Shown one piece after another: positions 1-8,942 of a DNA stretch of 64,000 bases (positions are counted from its first letter, which is position 1; every line of letters begins with the position of its first letter). The stretch is taken from NCBI GenBank assembly GCA_016218085.1, contig JACREY010000021.1, positions 62,001-126,000 of the forward strand, read 5' to 3'. A model generated the notes under the pieces. That model saw only the letters and a program-made list of their open reading frames with translations, was not told the DNA's origin and ran no database searches. Position numbers and translations under genes: made by a program. The DNA comes from Ignavibacteriota bacterium (GTDB lineage: Bacteria; Bacteroidota; Ignavibacteria; Tepidaquicellales; Tepidaquicellaceae).

Positions 1-276
1 ATCCCTGTATTTATCAAAAACACGTTGAAGCGCGAGTTTAGGTTCTACTGCTTCATAATATTTTATTTTTCCAACAAGACGCTCTGTGCAGATTCCTCTT
101 GCTACCATTTTCTGAAGTATCTCATAAATTTTAGTGCGAGTTATATCCACAGAATTCTGGATTTCGGATGTAGTAAAACTCTTTTTGGTAAGAAGAATCA
201 TATAAACTTTAGTTTCTCTTTCGGTCAGGCCGAAATCAATAAAATTCTGGAACTGCTCTTTATAATCTTTTGTCAT
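1..276 (-). CDS. TrmB-family transcriptional regulator (N-terminal part, cut by window edge)
   Basis: Reading the minus strand from an ATG at 276 gives 92 codons with no stop before the window edge. The protein begins MTKDYKEQFQNFIDFGLTE and continues with a winged helix-turn-helix (ETKVYMILL, then TTSEIQNSVDITRTKIYEI as the recognition part, then a wing near GKIKYYEAVEP). This is the N-terminal domain pattern of TrmB-type regulators (known family feature), which bind DNA and sense sugars or other small ligands through a C-terminal domain lying outside the window. The ligand and targets cannot be told. About 200 bases of AT-rich DNA separate its start from the terminator of the deiminase gene, so it probably has its own promoter. 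The family call is fairly secure; the role is not. Confidence 0.75.
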   Translation of the reverse strand, partial: MTKDYKEQFQNFIDFGLTERETKVYMILLTKKSFTTSEIQNSVDITRTKIYEILQKMVARGICTERLVGKIKYYEAVEPKLALQRVFDKYRD

Positions 277-480
277 AACTTTTTCAAATTATTTACCTTG
301 CTATACCCCCGTAAAGGGGATACAGTTTTCAATATCCTAAAATCGGATAAAATTGTCAAGGCACATTATTATAGAATCATACCTGTTAGAGAACAGAATC
401 AAAAAAAGCGGAGGGAAATTTAATTGTTAACTTACATATATTTATACAGGTTTCACAATAATTTAAATAAAACTGTGCAT

Positions 481-515
481 AAAAAACCCGTCTTTTTGAT
501 AAAGACGGGTTTTTT
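481..515 (-). terminator. Rho-independent terminator after the deiminase gene
   Basis: An AAACCCGTCTTT arm pairs with AAAGACGGGTTT around a 5-base loop. On the minus strand the hairpin is followed by a T run and lies 12 bases past the stop at 527. The A/T runs on both sides mean it could work in both directions. Confidence 0.85.
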
Positions 516-526
516 ATATTAAATCT

Positions 527-2260
527 CTATTTACAAATAACAAATTTTTTAGTATCGGAAAAACCACCACTGTTTAGTCTGTAAAAATACATACCTGATG
601 AAAGATTTTCAGAATTCAGTGATAGTGCAGCCTCATACAAACCGGATTTTTTAAACTCATTTACCAGAACGGCAACTTCCCTACCAAGTACGTCATAAAC
701 TTTTAGAGATACCAAGCCATCTTTTGGAATCTGGTATTTTATTACAGTCGCGGGGTTAAAAGGATTGGGATAATTTTGATAAAGCCTGTAATCCTGCGGA
801 ATAATTCCGTTATTTTCAGCGGATGTAGTATTTGATATTGTAAAGGTGAAATAACCAGAAGGAGCCGTAAGAGGTTTTGTAATCGTTTTGCTGTTGTTTG
901 ATGTTGCTGAAATATAGTAATAAACTTTTGTATTCAAGGATTGAGCTGGAATATAAGCCCTAAAAGTATCAGCAGTAAGTTGAGTCATATTCAGCAATGA
1001 ATACGGGTTAAGTGTATCAGTTCTCCAATACACTTTTGCATTTGCAATTCCGGTTTTTGTTTTTATTCTTGCTTTTACTTCATAGGGTGATGAAGTAACA
1101 TTAGTATTTCGGAGTCCTGAGTGCGAGATAAAGACGGGATTAACAATTCCTATTTCTTTTGTAATGCAGTGAATAGCCCCGCTTGCAGAAATCATACTGC
1201 TGCAATTAATTCCAACAACTCTATACCCTGGCATTGCCTGTCTGTATATTCTCAATGCAGTAGTATCCAAAGCAAAACCATAAATCGGCACTAAAACTGT
1301 TTTATTGACTATCAAAGAATTTGTATAAGTAAAATAACTTGAGTTTGGCGGATACTGCCCTGAAGAGCTTGGTGGCTGCGGAATCCTGACAACTTTATAA
1401 GGTTTTCCGAAACAGGTCTGGAAGTTATTTAAAACATACTGAAGATTTGCTTCAATCTGCGGGCCGTCTGAGACACCCGTGGGGTACTGTCCTACCAGCA
1501 GGGTTTCTTCATCCAGCAGTTTCATATGCATATCTATGTGGTGGATTCCGTCATAAGGCAGAGTTTCCATTTTAATAAATCTATTCAAGCCAAGATATTT
1601 TTTTGCAATAGTATCAATCTGAGCTTCAGTTTTACCGGAATTTTCCTGCAAAATAAGTTTCGATGCAAAACCAGTACCGTGCCCATCAACCATAAAATTT
1701 CCTCCTGTATGAGTCAGGTCATTTGGTGAAGTAATCGCCTGATGCAGAGGAACATTGAAAAACTGCGCTACATAAACCGGAATCTGATCATCCGATGGTC
1801 TGGGCCGGTTATAAATCCAGTCTATCATTTTCAGGGAGTCAATCTCATTTGTATAACCGTTCCACTGCCCATAATCCCTGTTCCAGACTGAATTGAACGG
1901 TTTAATAAGAAATGCAAGATTTGTCAAAGGTACACCGAACGAAGTCAATTGTGATTTTACAGAATTAGAATCAGTACAGATAATTAAGCAAATGCATTCA
2001 TCCTGAATATAATCAACAATCTGAGCAATAATTGAAGTATAGGATGTCCAGGTAACCATAACAGCCTGGTTTTCTTCCCATTCTGCAATTGTTCTGACGG
2101 GATTATAAGGAGGATTAACATCTTTCTCATTTCCGACCGGGGGGATGTAATAAGGGTAAATCTTTTTTTCGTATTCAGTCAGGTAATTTGGCAGGAACTG
2201 GGAATAAACCGAGACAGAAACAAATAATATTGCAAATAAAAATAAAACAAACTTTTTCAT
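527..2260 (-). CDS. Secreted peptidylarginine deiminase/agmatine deiminase-family protein with T9SS sorting tail
   Basis: This 577-residue protein has three parts: a signal peptide (about 1-20, ending in SVYSQ), a PAD_porph-type guanidino-deiminase domain (about 55-385), and a linker plus type IX sorting domain (about 490-577, YQNYPNPFNPATVIKYQI ... LKVYDVLGREVAVL). Family motifs seen are HTGGNFMVDGHG, GIHHIDMHMKLLDE and the catalytic-cysteine segment SGAIHCITKE near residue 363. The family hydrolyses guanidino groups of agmatine or of protein arginine, releasing ammonia. Cytoplasmic agmatine deiminases lack both a signal peptide and a sorting tail, so this one should act outside the cell or on its surface, like the Porphyromonas gingivalis enzyme, which is also T9SS cargo. 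The substrate is not settled by sequence. It starts 8 bases after hldD and is probably cotranscribed with it; a terminator follows. Confidence 0.85.
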   Translation of the reverse strand: MKKFVLFLFAILFVSVSVYSQFLPNYLTEYEKKIYPYYIPPVGNEKDVNPPYNPVRTIAEWEENQAVMVTWTSYTSIIAQIVDYIQDECICLIICTDSNSVKSQLTSFGVPLTNLAFLIKPFNSVWNRDYGQWNGYTNEIDSLKMIDWIYNRPRPSDDQIPVYVAQFFNVPLHQAITSPNDLTHTGGNFMVDGHGTGFASKLILQENSGKTEAQIDTIAKKYLGLNRFIKMETLPYDGIHHIDMHMKLLDEETLLVGQYPTGVSDGPQIEANLQYVLNNFQTCFGKPYKVVRIPQPPSSSGQYPPNSSYFTYTNSLIVNKTVLVPIYGFALDTTALRIYRQAMPGYRVVGINCSSMISASGAIHCITKEIGIVNPVFISHSGLRNTNVTSSPYEVKARIKTKTGIANAKVYWRTDTLNPYSLLNMTQLTADTFRAYIPAQSLNTKVYYYISATSNNSKTITKPLTAPSGYFTFTISNTTSAENNGIIPQDYRLYQNYPNPFNPATVIKYQIPKDGLVSLKVYDVLGREVAVLVNEFKKSGLYEAALSLNSENLSSGMYFYRLNSGGFSDTKKFVICK

Positions 2261-2268
2261 ACAGGGTT

Positions 2269-3246
2269 TTAGTTTAAGTGTGAATATTCTTTATTAAGGT
2301 AATTTGAGACATAATCTGTAACGGCATCTGTGATATCAGTAATTTCTTTTTGATAGCCTGCATTTCTGATTTTACTAATATCTGCCTCAGTGAAGCTCTG
2401 GTATTTATTTTTCAGAACTTCTGGCATTTCGAAATACTCGATATTTTCTTTAATCCCGAGAGATTTAAAGATTGGTTTTACAAGACTATTAAAGGAATTA
2501 GCATTGCCAGTACCGATATTGTAAATTCCGTTTATGATTTTATTTTCACCGAAGAACAAAGTCATATCGACAGCATCCTTGACATAAATGAAATCCCTTT
2601 TCTGCTCACCGTCTGCCATACCATTAACTGTTGATTTAAACAAGCGTGTTTTTTTTGATTCTATAATCTGGTCAAAGCTTTTGCTAACTACACTTCGCAT
2701 ATCATTTTTATGATATTCATTCGGGCCGTACACGTTGAAATATTTAAGACCTACGACTTTATCAAGGAAACCGTTATTTTTTATCCAGAGGTCAAAGAGC
2801 TGTTTTGAATAGCCGTAGCCGTTTAAAGGGCGCAGAGTTTCGAGTTGTGATTCATCATCGGAATAGCCATTGCTTCCGTCTCCGTATGTAGCGGCTGAAG
2901 ACGCATATATAAAGCGGATATTGTTATCCACTGCATTTCCACAGAGGAATTTACTGTATTCATAGTTATTATGCAGGAGGTAATTAAAGTCCTGCATAGT
3001 AGTGGAGCTGCAGGCGCCAAGATGATAGATGGTTTCGATTTTATTATCTTTTAGAAAACCTTCATGAACCATAGAGCCGAAATATTCCCTGTCGAAGACA
3101 TCAATGAATTTCAGAGGGATTAAATTTTTGAATTTTTCATTTTCGCCAAAATGGTCGACGACAATTATATCTGATATGCCCATCTGGTTTAATCTCCAGA
3201 TTAGCGCACTACCGATAAATCCCGAACCTCCTGTTACAATAATCAT
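2269..3246 (-). CDS. hldD: ADP-L-glycero-D-manno-heptose 6-epimerase
   Basis: The 325-residue protein is a short-chain dehydrogenase/epimerase: an N-terminal NAD(P)-binding TGGSGFIGSA loop, GACSSTT, YASSAATYGDGS, the catalytic pair in YGYSK (about 145-149), and the YFNVYGPNEYHK segment typical of HldD. It carries out the last step of ADP-heptose synthesis, inverting C6 of ADP-D-glycero-D-manno-heptose for the LPS inner core. Length matches the family (about 310-330). The other pathway genes lie elsewhere in the window (gmhA at 10.0 kb, rfaE2/rfaE1 at 23.7-25.2 kb). The deiminase gene follows after 8 bases. The ATG at 3246 has no clear Shine-Dalgarno sequence but is fixed by the Rossmann motif at the extreme N terminus. 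Confidence 0.93.
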   Translation of the reverse strand: MIIVTGGSGFIGSALIWRLNQMGISDIIVVDHFGENEKFKNLIPLKFIDVFDREYFGSMVHEGFLKDNKIETIYHLGACSSTTMQDFNYLLHNNYEYSKFLCGNAVDNNIRFIYASSAATYGDGSNGYSDDESQLETLRPLNGYGYSKQLFDLWIKNNGFLDKVVGLKYFNVYGPNEYHKNDMRSVVSKSFDQIIESKKTRLFKSTVNGMADGEQKRDFIYVKDAVDMTLFFGENKIINGIYNIGTGNANSFNSLVKPIFKSLGIKENIEYFEMPEVLKNKYQSFTEADISKIRNAGYQKEITDITDAVTDYVSNYLNKEYSHLN

Positions 3247-3252
3247 AATTTA

Positions 3253-3284
3253 GTTATTAAGTTATTATGTTATTAAGTTATTTC
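3253..3284. repeat. Short tandem array, 8-bp period (GTTATTAN)
   Basis: Four consecutive octamers of the form GTTATTAA/GTTATTAT fill the space between the NUDIX stop and the hldD start. It belongs to the 7-8 bp tandem arrays that follow stop codons elsewhere in the window. Confidence 0.7.
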
Positions 3285-3310
3285 GTGTTGCTTCTTTCTA
3301 ATTTTAATTC

Positions 3311-3338
3311 GTTAATTGTTATCTGTTATTTGCTATTT
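3311..3338. repeat. Heptad array running through the NUDIX stop codon
   Basis: Four heptads (GTTAATT, GTTATCT and two variants) lie across the 3' end of the NUDIX gene. The last residues of that protein (QIANNR) are therefore encoded by repeat units, and the array continues past the stop. Confidence 0.6.
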
Positions 3339-3786
3339 GAATCATTGTATTTTCGATTTTACCGCATAAAATATCATTCAATATCATTAAATTTTCTTTC
3401 TGGCTGTACCAGTGAATTTTTTTAAAAGCATCTTCAAAATTCAGCCATTCAAATTCAACATGCTCATCTGACATTATCACCCTTTTATCCGAGACCTCTG
3501 CTGCAAAAACTGGTATCAGGTATATTTTATCGTTATGCGGGGTATAGAATTCGTTTATCTTAGGGTGCACGAAACAGTTAATCATATCAAGTCCTGTTTC
3601 CTCTTTTACTTCCCTAAGTGCTGTTTTAAAAGCTTCCTCATCTTTTTCCATTCTTCCTGTAACAATCTGCCATATACCCGGATACGGTTCTTTCTCATTG
3701 CTTCTTTTCAGAATGAGGTATTTTATTACCCCATTTTCAAACCTGTACACATAGCATTCAATATATTTTGATAATATCTCCGGCAA
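3319..3786 (-). CDS. NUDIX hydrolase
   Basis: This 155-residue protein has a complete Nudix box, G(R)MEKDEE...REVKEETGL (about 43-66), the Mg-binding helix that cleaves nucleoside diphosphates linked to another group. The stretch PGIWQIVTGRMEKDEEA resembles the NudB-like dihydroneopterin-triphosphate pyrophosphatase group of folate synthesis, but the substrate cannot be assigned from this motif alone. It lies 45 bases after polA and is probably cotranscribed with it. Its 3' end is made of heptad repeat units, so the last few residues may be a lineage-specific addition. Confidence 0.85.
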   Translation of the reverse strand: MPEILSKYIECYVYRFENGVIKYLILKRSNEKEPYPGIWQIVTGRMEKDEEAFKTALREVKEETGLDMINCFVHPKINEFYTPHNDKIYLIPVFAAEVSDKRVIMSDEHVEFEWLNFEDAFKKIHWYSQKENLMILNDILCGKIENTMIQIANNR

Positions 3787-3831
3787 TTTTTAAAATTAAA
3801 TTATTTATTTTAAAAATCCCAATAATCAGTT

Positions 3832-6756
3832 TTAGTGAGCATCAAACCAGTTTCTTCCCTCGCCAACTTCAACTTCAATCGGAACGTTAAGTTTAATTGC
3901 ATTCTTCATATTTCTTATCACGCACTTTTTAACATCTTCAGATTCTCTTTTATCAACTTCAAAAACCAGTTCGTCGTGCACCTGCAAAAGCATTTTCGAT
4001 TTATACTTGTTTTTTCTGAAATCCTCGTAAATGTTTATCATTGCGATTTTAATCATATCAGCTGCAGTGCCCTGAATCGGCATATTTATTGCGGCTCTTT
4101 CGTCTTCTGCTCTGACAGTCGGGTTCTGGTTATTAATCTGGGGCAGGTAGCGTCTTCGTCCCATAAGTGTTTGCACGAAACCATTCTGCCTGGCAAACTT
4201 TTTTGTATTTTCCATATACTCTTTTACTTTAGGGTACTCCCTGAAGTATCTATCTATAATGTCACGGGCTTCGGAATTTCTAATTTCGAGTCTGTTAGCA
4301 AGCCCAAATGCACCTATACCATAAATGATTCCGAAGTTAACTTCTTTTGCTTTTCTTCTCATACCCTGTGTTACGTCTTTCTTATTTTCTATTCCAAAAA
4401 CCCTCATCGCTGTTTCCGTGTGTATGTCTCTTCCTTTTTTAAATGCATTAATGAAGTTCTCGTCTTCCGAAACGTGTGCCATAATCCTAAGTTCCACCTG
4501 TGAATAGTCGGCAGACATTATACTAAATTCATCATAAGCCGGAACAAAAGCTTTTCTAAGGTTTCGTCCGACTTCGGAGCGAATTGGTATATTCTGCAGG
4601 TTCGGATTCACGCTGGACAGTCTTCCTGTAGATGTAAGTATCTGATTGAATGATGTATGAACTCTTTTAGTTTTCGGATTAATCGCTTCGAGCAATCCTT
4701 CGATATAAGTAGATTTCAGTTTAGTCAGCATCCTGTAATCAAGCAGTATTTGTGCAATCTCGTGCTGCGATTTAAGCTCTTCCAATACGCTGACATCAGT
4801 CGAATAGCCTGTTTTAGTTTTCTTCGATGGAACAAGTTTTAATTTTGTGAAAAGAATTTTCGCAAGCTGCTGCGTGGAATTTATATTGAACTTTTCTTCG
4901 GCTATTTTATATATCTTATCTTCGCACTGTTTAATTATTCCGATAATTTCTTTATCCAGAACTTTCAGCATTTTATCATCTACCCTGATGCCTTCAAGTT
5001 CCATATCAGCAAGTACCTGAACCAGAGGAAATTCAATATCAGTGCACAGCTTGTAAAGATTTATTTTTTGAAGCTCGTATTTAAGCCTGTGAAATAGCTG
5101 CAGCGATACATCGGCATCTTCTGCGGCATATTCTGTTATTACATCGACATCAACGTCAGCCATTGATTTCTGGTCTTTGCCTTTTCCGATTAATTCTTCT
5201 ATGTGCACCGGAGTGTAATTCAGGTATCGCTCCGAAGCCGCATCCATATTGTGAAATTCACCGAGTCCAGGCGACAGGATATATGAGGCAACCATCGAAT
5301 CGAAGAAAATATTTGCAATTTCGATTCCATAATTTTTCATAACCATATAATCGTATTTCAGGTTATGTCCTACTTTTCTAATTTTTTTATTTTCAAGAAC
5401 AGGTTTCAGTTTTTCAATTGCAAAACTGATTTCAACACCTATTTTTTCTATCTTTTCTTCGACAGAAGAGCTGAATAAATCACCTGAATCCTTTTTATCT
5501 GTTTTGTATTCGCCAAAAACAGGTACATAAAATGCTTCTTTTTCCTGATAGGCAAAAGACATCCCGACAAGCTTATCAGCAAAGACATCAAGACCGGTAG
5601 TCTCCGTATCAAAAGAAATCAATTCTTCTTCCATCAATTTCTTCATCAATCTTTCATAATCTTTATTATTCTTTATTGTATAATATTTATGCTGAACGTC
5701 TTTAATTGTCAGAAGCTTTATTTCGTTTTCGGGAATATTCACTTTTACATCATCAAGTTTCATTCCCTTGATTGTAATTTTCATATCTTCCGCCGGTTCT
5801 TCGGGTTCGAGCTCTTCGGGAATAAGCGCCTTATCTATCTTTGCAGGTCCATCGGGTATGGGTTCCTGTTTTGCTGATGAGAATTTTTTGATGAAAGATT
5901 TAAATTCAAGTTCTTCCAGCAAGGAAACAAGCTCCTGAAACCTGACATCTTTCCTGATGAGATCGTGAAAATTAATTTTAAGCGGTACATCTGTCTTGAT
6001 TGTTACCAGTCTTTTAGCAAGAAATGCGTCTTTTTTATATGTGAGGAGATTTTCTTTTAATTTTGTCTTTGTAACTTTTCCTATATTTGCATAAATATTA
6101 TCAATCGAGCCGAATTCCTGAATAAGCGCTGTTGCTGTTTTCTCCCCGACTCCCTTAACTCCGGGAATATTATCTGAAGCATCGCCCATCAAACCAAGAA
6201 CTTCTATCACCTTATCGGGTGTAACTCCGAATTTCTCATTTACACCTTCGAAACTCACGACTTCAAAATCAGAATACTTACCGCCGGAGATATTTCTCGA
6301 CGGCTTGTACATATAAGTCAGTCCTGAAATCAGCTGCATATAGTCTTTATCAGGAGTTACCATATAGCTAATAACTTTCTCTTTCTCAGCTTGTTTTACA
6401 AGTGTTCCGATAATATCGTCGGCTTCGAAACCGGGCATTTCTATCATCGGAATATTCATAGCTGTCACGAGTTCTTTCACTTTACCTATCTGCCAGGGCA
6501 TATCGTCAGGAATTTCCTGGCGCTGGGCTTTATACTGCGGGAATTCCTTATGACGGAAAGTGGGTTTTTCCGTATCGAAACATACGGCAATATGGTCAGG
6601 TTTTTCATCATCGATTATTTTTAAAAGTGTGTTCAGAAAACCGTAAACTGCTGATGTATTTTTTCCATCCTTATTGGTTAAAGGGCGTGATATCATAGCG
6701 AAGTAGGCACGGTAAATCGTAGCCATTGCATCTATTAAAAAGAGTTTTTCTGCCAT
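3832..6756 (-). CDS. polA: DNA polymerase I
   Basis: The 974-residue protein has all three classical domains. The 5'-3' exonuclease (1-~290) shows AEKLFLIDAMATIYRAYFA, FEADDIIGTL and MGDASDNIPGVKGVGEKTA. The 3'-5' exonuclease (~375-560) shows FDTETTGL near residue 380, GHNLKYDYMV and YAAEDADVSLQ. The polymerase domain (~600-974) shows DYSQVELRI near 745, the RRKAKEVNFGIIYG helix and QVHDELVFEV near 927. The proofreading acidic residues are present, so proofreading is probably active, unlike in polymerases such as Taq where the site is lost. The enzyme fills gaps, removes RNA primers and serves in repair. The acidic linker between the first two domains (about 305-350) is longer than usual. A NUDIX gene follows after 45 bases. 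Confidence 0.97.
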   Translation of the reverse strand: MAEKLFLIDAMATIYRAYFAMISRPLTNKDGKNTSAVYGFLNTLLKIIDDEKPDHIAVCFDTEKPTFRHKEFPQYKAQRQEIPDDMPWQIGKVKELVTAMNIPMIEMPGFEADDIIGTLVKQAEKEKVISYMVTPDKDYMQLISGLTYMYKPSRNISGGKYSDFEVVSFEGVNEKFGVTPDKVIEVLGLMGDASDNIPGVKGVGEKTATALIQEFGSIDNIYANIGKVTKTKLKENLLTYKKDAFLAKRLVTIKTDVPLKINFHDLIRKDVRFQELVSLLEELEFKSFIKKFSSAKQEPIPDGPAKIDKALIPEELEPEEPAEDMKITIKGMKLDDVKVNIPENEIKLLTIKDVQHKYYTIKNNKDYERLMKKLMEEELISFDTETTGLDVFADKLVGMSFAYQEKEAFYVPVFGEYKTDKKDSGDLFSSSVEEKIEKIGVEISFAIEKLKPVLENKKIRKVGHNLKYDYMVMKNYGIEIANIFFDSMVASYILSPGLGEFHNMDAASERYLNYTPVHIEELIGKGKDQKSMADVDVDVITEYAAEDADVSLQLFHRLKYELQKINLYKLCTDIEFPLVQVLADMELEGIRVDDKMLKVLDKEIIGIIKQCEDKIYKIAEEKFNINSTQQLAKILFTKLKLVPSKKTKTGYSTDVSVLEELKSQHEIAQILLDYRMLTKLKSTYIEGLLEAINPKTKRVHTSFNQILTSTGRLSSVNPNLQNIPIRSEVGRNLRKAFVPAYDEFSIMSADYSQVELRIMAHVSEDENFINAFKKGRDIHTETAMRVFGIENKKDVTQGMRRKAKEVNFGIIYGIGAFGLANRLEIRNSEARDIIDRYFREYPKVKEYMENTKKFARQNGFVQTLMGRRRYLPQINNQNPTVRAEDERAAINMPIQGTAADMIKIAMINIYEDFRKNKYKSKMLLQVHDELVFEVDKRESEDVKKCVIRNMKNAIKLNVPIEVEVGEGRNWFDAH

Positions 6757-6890
6757 AAGCCTTTTATATTTCTAACCAATAAAAAAATTTAATCGTTTGA
6801 TTAATACAATATAAAAATTTCAATATCTTAAATATATCTAATTATTTATTTCTACAATATCTTCTTTCCGTTGATGCAAAAATGAATAAA

Positions 6891-6914
6891 AAAACCCGCA
6901 TTAAGCGGGTTTTT
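6891..6914 (-). terminator. Rho-independent terminator after the DUF6600-like lipoprotein gene
   Basis: AAACCCGC pairs with GCGGGTTT around the loop ATTAA, with A/T runs on both sides, 24 bases past the lipoprotein stop at 6938. It separates that gene from polA. Confidence 0.85.
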
Positions 6915-6937
6915 GTTTATTAAAGAGGAACGTATAG

Positions 6938-8545
6938 CTAATCACCTTTCTTCGTTCCGTTGTTCTTTTTTATTTCGGGGGCTTTCTCTTTATTAATCTT
7001 AGGTGCCTGTTCCGTCTTCTGCTTTTGTTCTACTTTCGGCGCCTGTTCTGTTTTTTGCTTATGTTCTACTTTCGGAGCCTGTTCCACTTTCTGTTTCTGT
7101 TCGATACGCGGTTTCTGTTCAACTTTGGGTGTTTCTTTTACAAAACTATTTTTGTTTTCTGATTTAGTCACTACTTTTTCATTGCTCTTGCCGGTATTCT
7201 CAGTCTTTTTTGTAACGGTATTATTTGTTTTGGTATTATTGCTATTTGTATTATATTCAGTGGAGTTATTCTTCTTTCCTGATTCTTTTTTCTGATTATC
7301 CTTAACAACAGTACGGGTTTCGTTTTTGGTAGTATTATTTGAGCTTAACGAATTATTCTGCCTTTTATTTATATTTTCGTCAGACTTTTTCCTGGATTCA
7401 TTTGTTGTGTTCACATTTACAGATTTTACGGTGTTGTTTTCTTTTTTCTTCCGGGTATTCCTTTCCGTATTTTTCAGTTCATTGTCTGCGGACTTATTCT
7501 CATTCTTCAATGTATTTTGTTTTTTAGTTGAAACAGTATTTTCATATTTAGTATTTTTTTCCTTATCCGATGCAGTATTCACATAATTCACTTTTTTCGT
7601 ATCGGTTTTTTTAGTCTGCATTTCGTTTTTAATTACACCGGTATTCTTATTTGTCAGTATATTTCCGTCTTTCTTCAATGTAATTACCGGGTCAGTTATT
7701 TTTATAATTTCATTCTTTTTTGTACCCGTGATGATAGTAGTATTGTTTACTTTTTTTGTGAAATCTTCCTTTTTCACAATTACCCATCCGTTGTTCAATC
7801 TCGGCATTATCGGGGAAATTACTCCGTTATGATGTCTGACTCTCGGCGAAATCGGATGCCACCCAGTATAATGTCCGTGATGTCTCCACATAACCCATCC
7901 GGGAGCCCATCTTCTGCCCGGCGACCAGACCCATCCGTACCTGTGAGAATACCACCACCTGCCGTAATGATAAGTATATCTTCCCCAGTGATAATATGAT
8001 TTCCAGGTCCATCCGTATCGAGTCCAAACCCATCTTCCGTTAGTATAAGGATTCCATCCGACATAAACATATTTTATTTTCGGCACCCAGATTACATTTG
8101 TATAAACATCCACATCGCAATAAGTTGTCTCAGTTGATACATTATTATCGGAGTCGATTTCTTCTTCAGATATTTTAACAAAATCACCGTCTGAGGAAAG
8201 TTTGCTTTCGAATTCGTCAAGACTCGCCTCTTCATCCACGGGGAGAGGATTTTCATTAAGAATTTCCTCTTCTTCATATTTATTATAATTATCAGAAATC
8301 TGTTCATCAGGAGCGACCTGCTCATAGTTTCCGGCATATTTATAATTCAATCCCTGGCTTCGGTTATCAGAAATATCATACAGTAATTCCTCGCTCTGCA
8401 GTTCAGGGTTATTCGTATCCTCAGAAACAATCTGCCTTCCTGCAAAACTGCTGCTTGTTTCTGCTTTTTTCAGAAGGCCGCAGCCGCTGAAGGAAAACAG
8501 AATAAAGGCAACTGCCAGTCCGTTAATCAGAATTCTCGTTTTCAT
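6938..8545 (-). CDS. Lipoprotein with DUF6600-like W/Y/G-rich domain and long repetitive polar tail
   Basis: The start is taken at the ATG at 8545 because TTAAGGAG lies 8 bases before it; an upstream in-frame ATG at 8584 would add a leader with no signal peptide. The 535-residue product has a lipoprotein signal (FILFSFSGCGLL), an acidic segment, then an aromatic domain around 150-245 with YGRWWYSHRYGWVWSPG and WAPGWVMWRHHGHYTGWHP. That spacing of W, G and P matches DUF6600, a family of unknown function in envelope proteins. From about residue 270 to the end the chain is low-complexity, rich in N, K, T and E, and finishes with near-identical 9-18 residue repeats (VEQKQKTEQAPK). The tail may span or bind peptidoglycan or polyanions (inference). 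It is a single-gene unit with its own terminator. Confidence 0.7.
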   Translation of the reverse strand: MKTRILINGLAVAFILFSFSGCGLLKKAETSSSFAGRQIVSEDTNNPELQSEELLYDISDNRSQGLNYKYAGNYEQVAPDEQISDNYNKYEEEEILNENPLPVDEEASLDEFESKLSSDGDFVKISEEEIDSDNNVSTETTYCDVDVYTNVIWVPKIKYVYVGWNPYTNGRWVWTRYGWTWKSYYHWGRYTYHYGRWWYSHRYGWVWSPGRRWAPGWVMWRHHGHYTGWHPISPRVRHHNGVISPIMPRLNNGWVIVKKEDFTKKVNNTTIITGTKKNEIIKITDPVITLKKDGNILTNKNTGVIKNEMQTKKTDTKKVNYVNTASDKEKNTKYENTVSTKKQNTLKNENKSADNELKNTERNTRKKKENNTVKSVNVNTTNESRKKSDENINKRQNNSLSSNNTTKNETRTVVKDNQKKESGKKNNSTEYNTNSNNTKTNNTVTKKTENTGKSNEKVVTKSENKNSFVKETPKVEQKPRIEQKQKVEQAPKVEHKQKTEQAPKVEQKQKTEQAPKINKEKAPEIKKNNGTKKGD

Positions 8546-8743
8546 AATACTTCTCCTTAATTTTAGATTTATTAAAAGCATCATTCCGTTTACCTGTTCA
8601 CTTTTAACCGATTCAATATTTTTATTTGTGTTCTTCTTTTACTTTTCTTACTTCATTTGACAAAATTAGTTTCAATAAAGTTTAATAATATTTTTTTTAA
8701 AATTTCTATATATATGTTTATTCAATTATTTAGAATAATATTA

Positions 8744-8768
8744 TTTTTACCCCTTCTTGGGGTAAAAA
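8744..8768. repeat. Perfect 10-bp inverted repeat with TTCTT loop
   Basis: TTTTTACCCC and GGGGTAAAAA flank TTCTT, about 200 bases upstream of the lipoprotein start. No T run follows on either strand, so it is not a standard terminator. The core resembles the ACCCC-TTC-GGGGT hairpins near 45.5 kb. The rest of 8546-8870 is AT-rich with no gene I can support. Confidence 0.6.
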
Positions 8769-8870
8769 CTAAATAAATTGATAATAAAAGTCAATAGATT
8801 AAGAAATATTGATTTTGCGGTATGGATATGAAATCCGCAATTGAAACTTAAATATAGAGTAAAATTATAA

Positions 8871-8918
8871 GCTAAGGAGGGTGGAACTCCTGATTTCTCT
8901 GATGAACATCGGGATTTA
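8871..8918 (-). pseudogene. Decayed tRNA-Ala 3'-half copy A
   Basis: On the minus strand this matches the T arm and 3' acceptor strand of the intact tRNA-Ala at 9466-9539 (GGAGTTCCACCCTCCTTAGC). In place of the anticodon arm it has a palindrome-like CCCGATGTTCATC. The 5' half of the tRNA and the 3' terminal TCCA are absent. It is the most diverged of three copies. Confidence 0.6.
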
Positions 8919-8942
8919 ATATAAAATGAGTTTTAAAAGCGA

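Noticed and set aside
25-423. Plus-strand 132-residue open frame at the window start
   Set aside because: The minus strand encodes a recognisable TrmB domain there, and this frame is its shadow.
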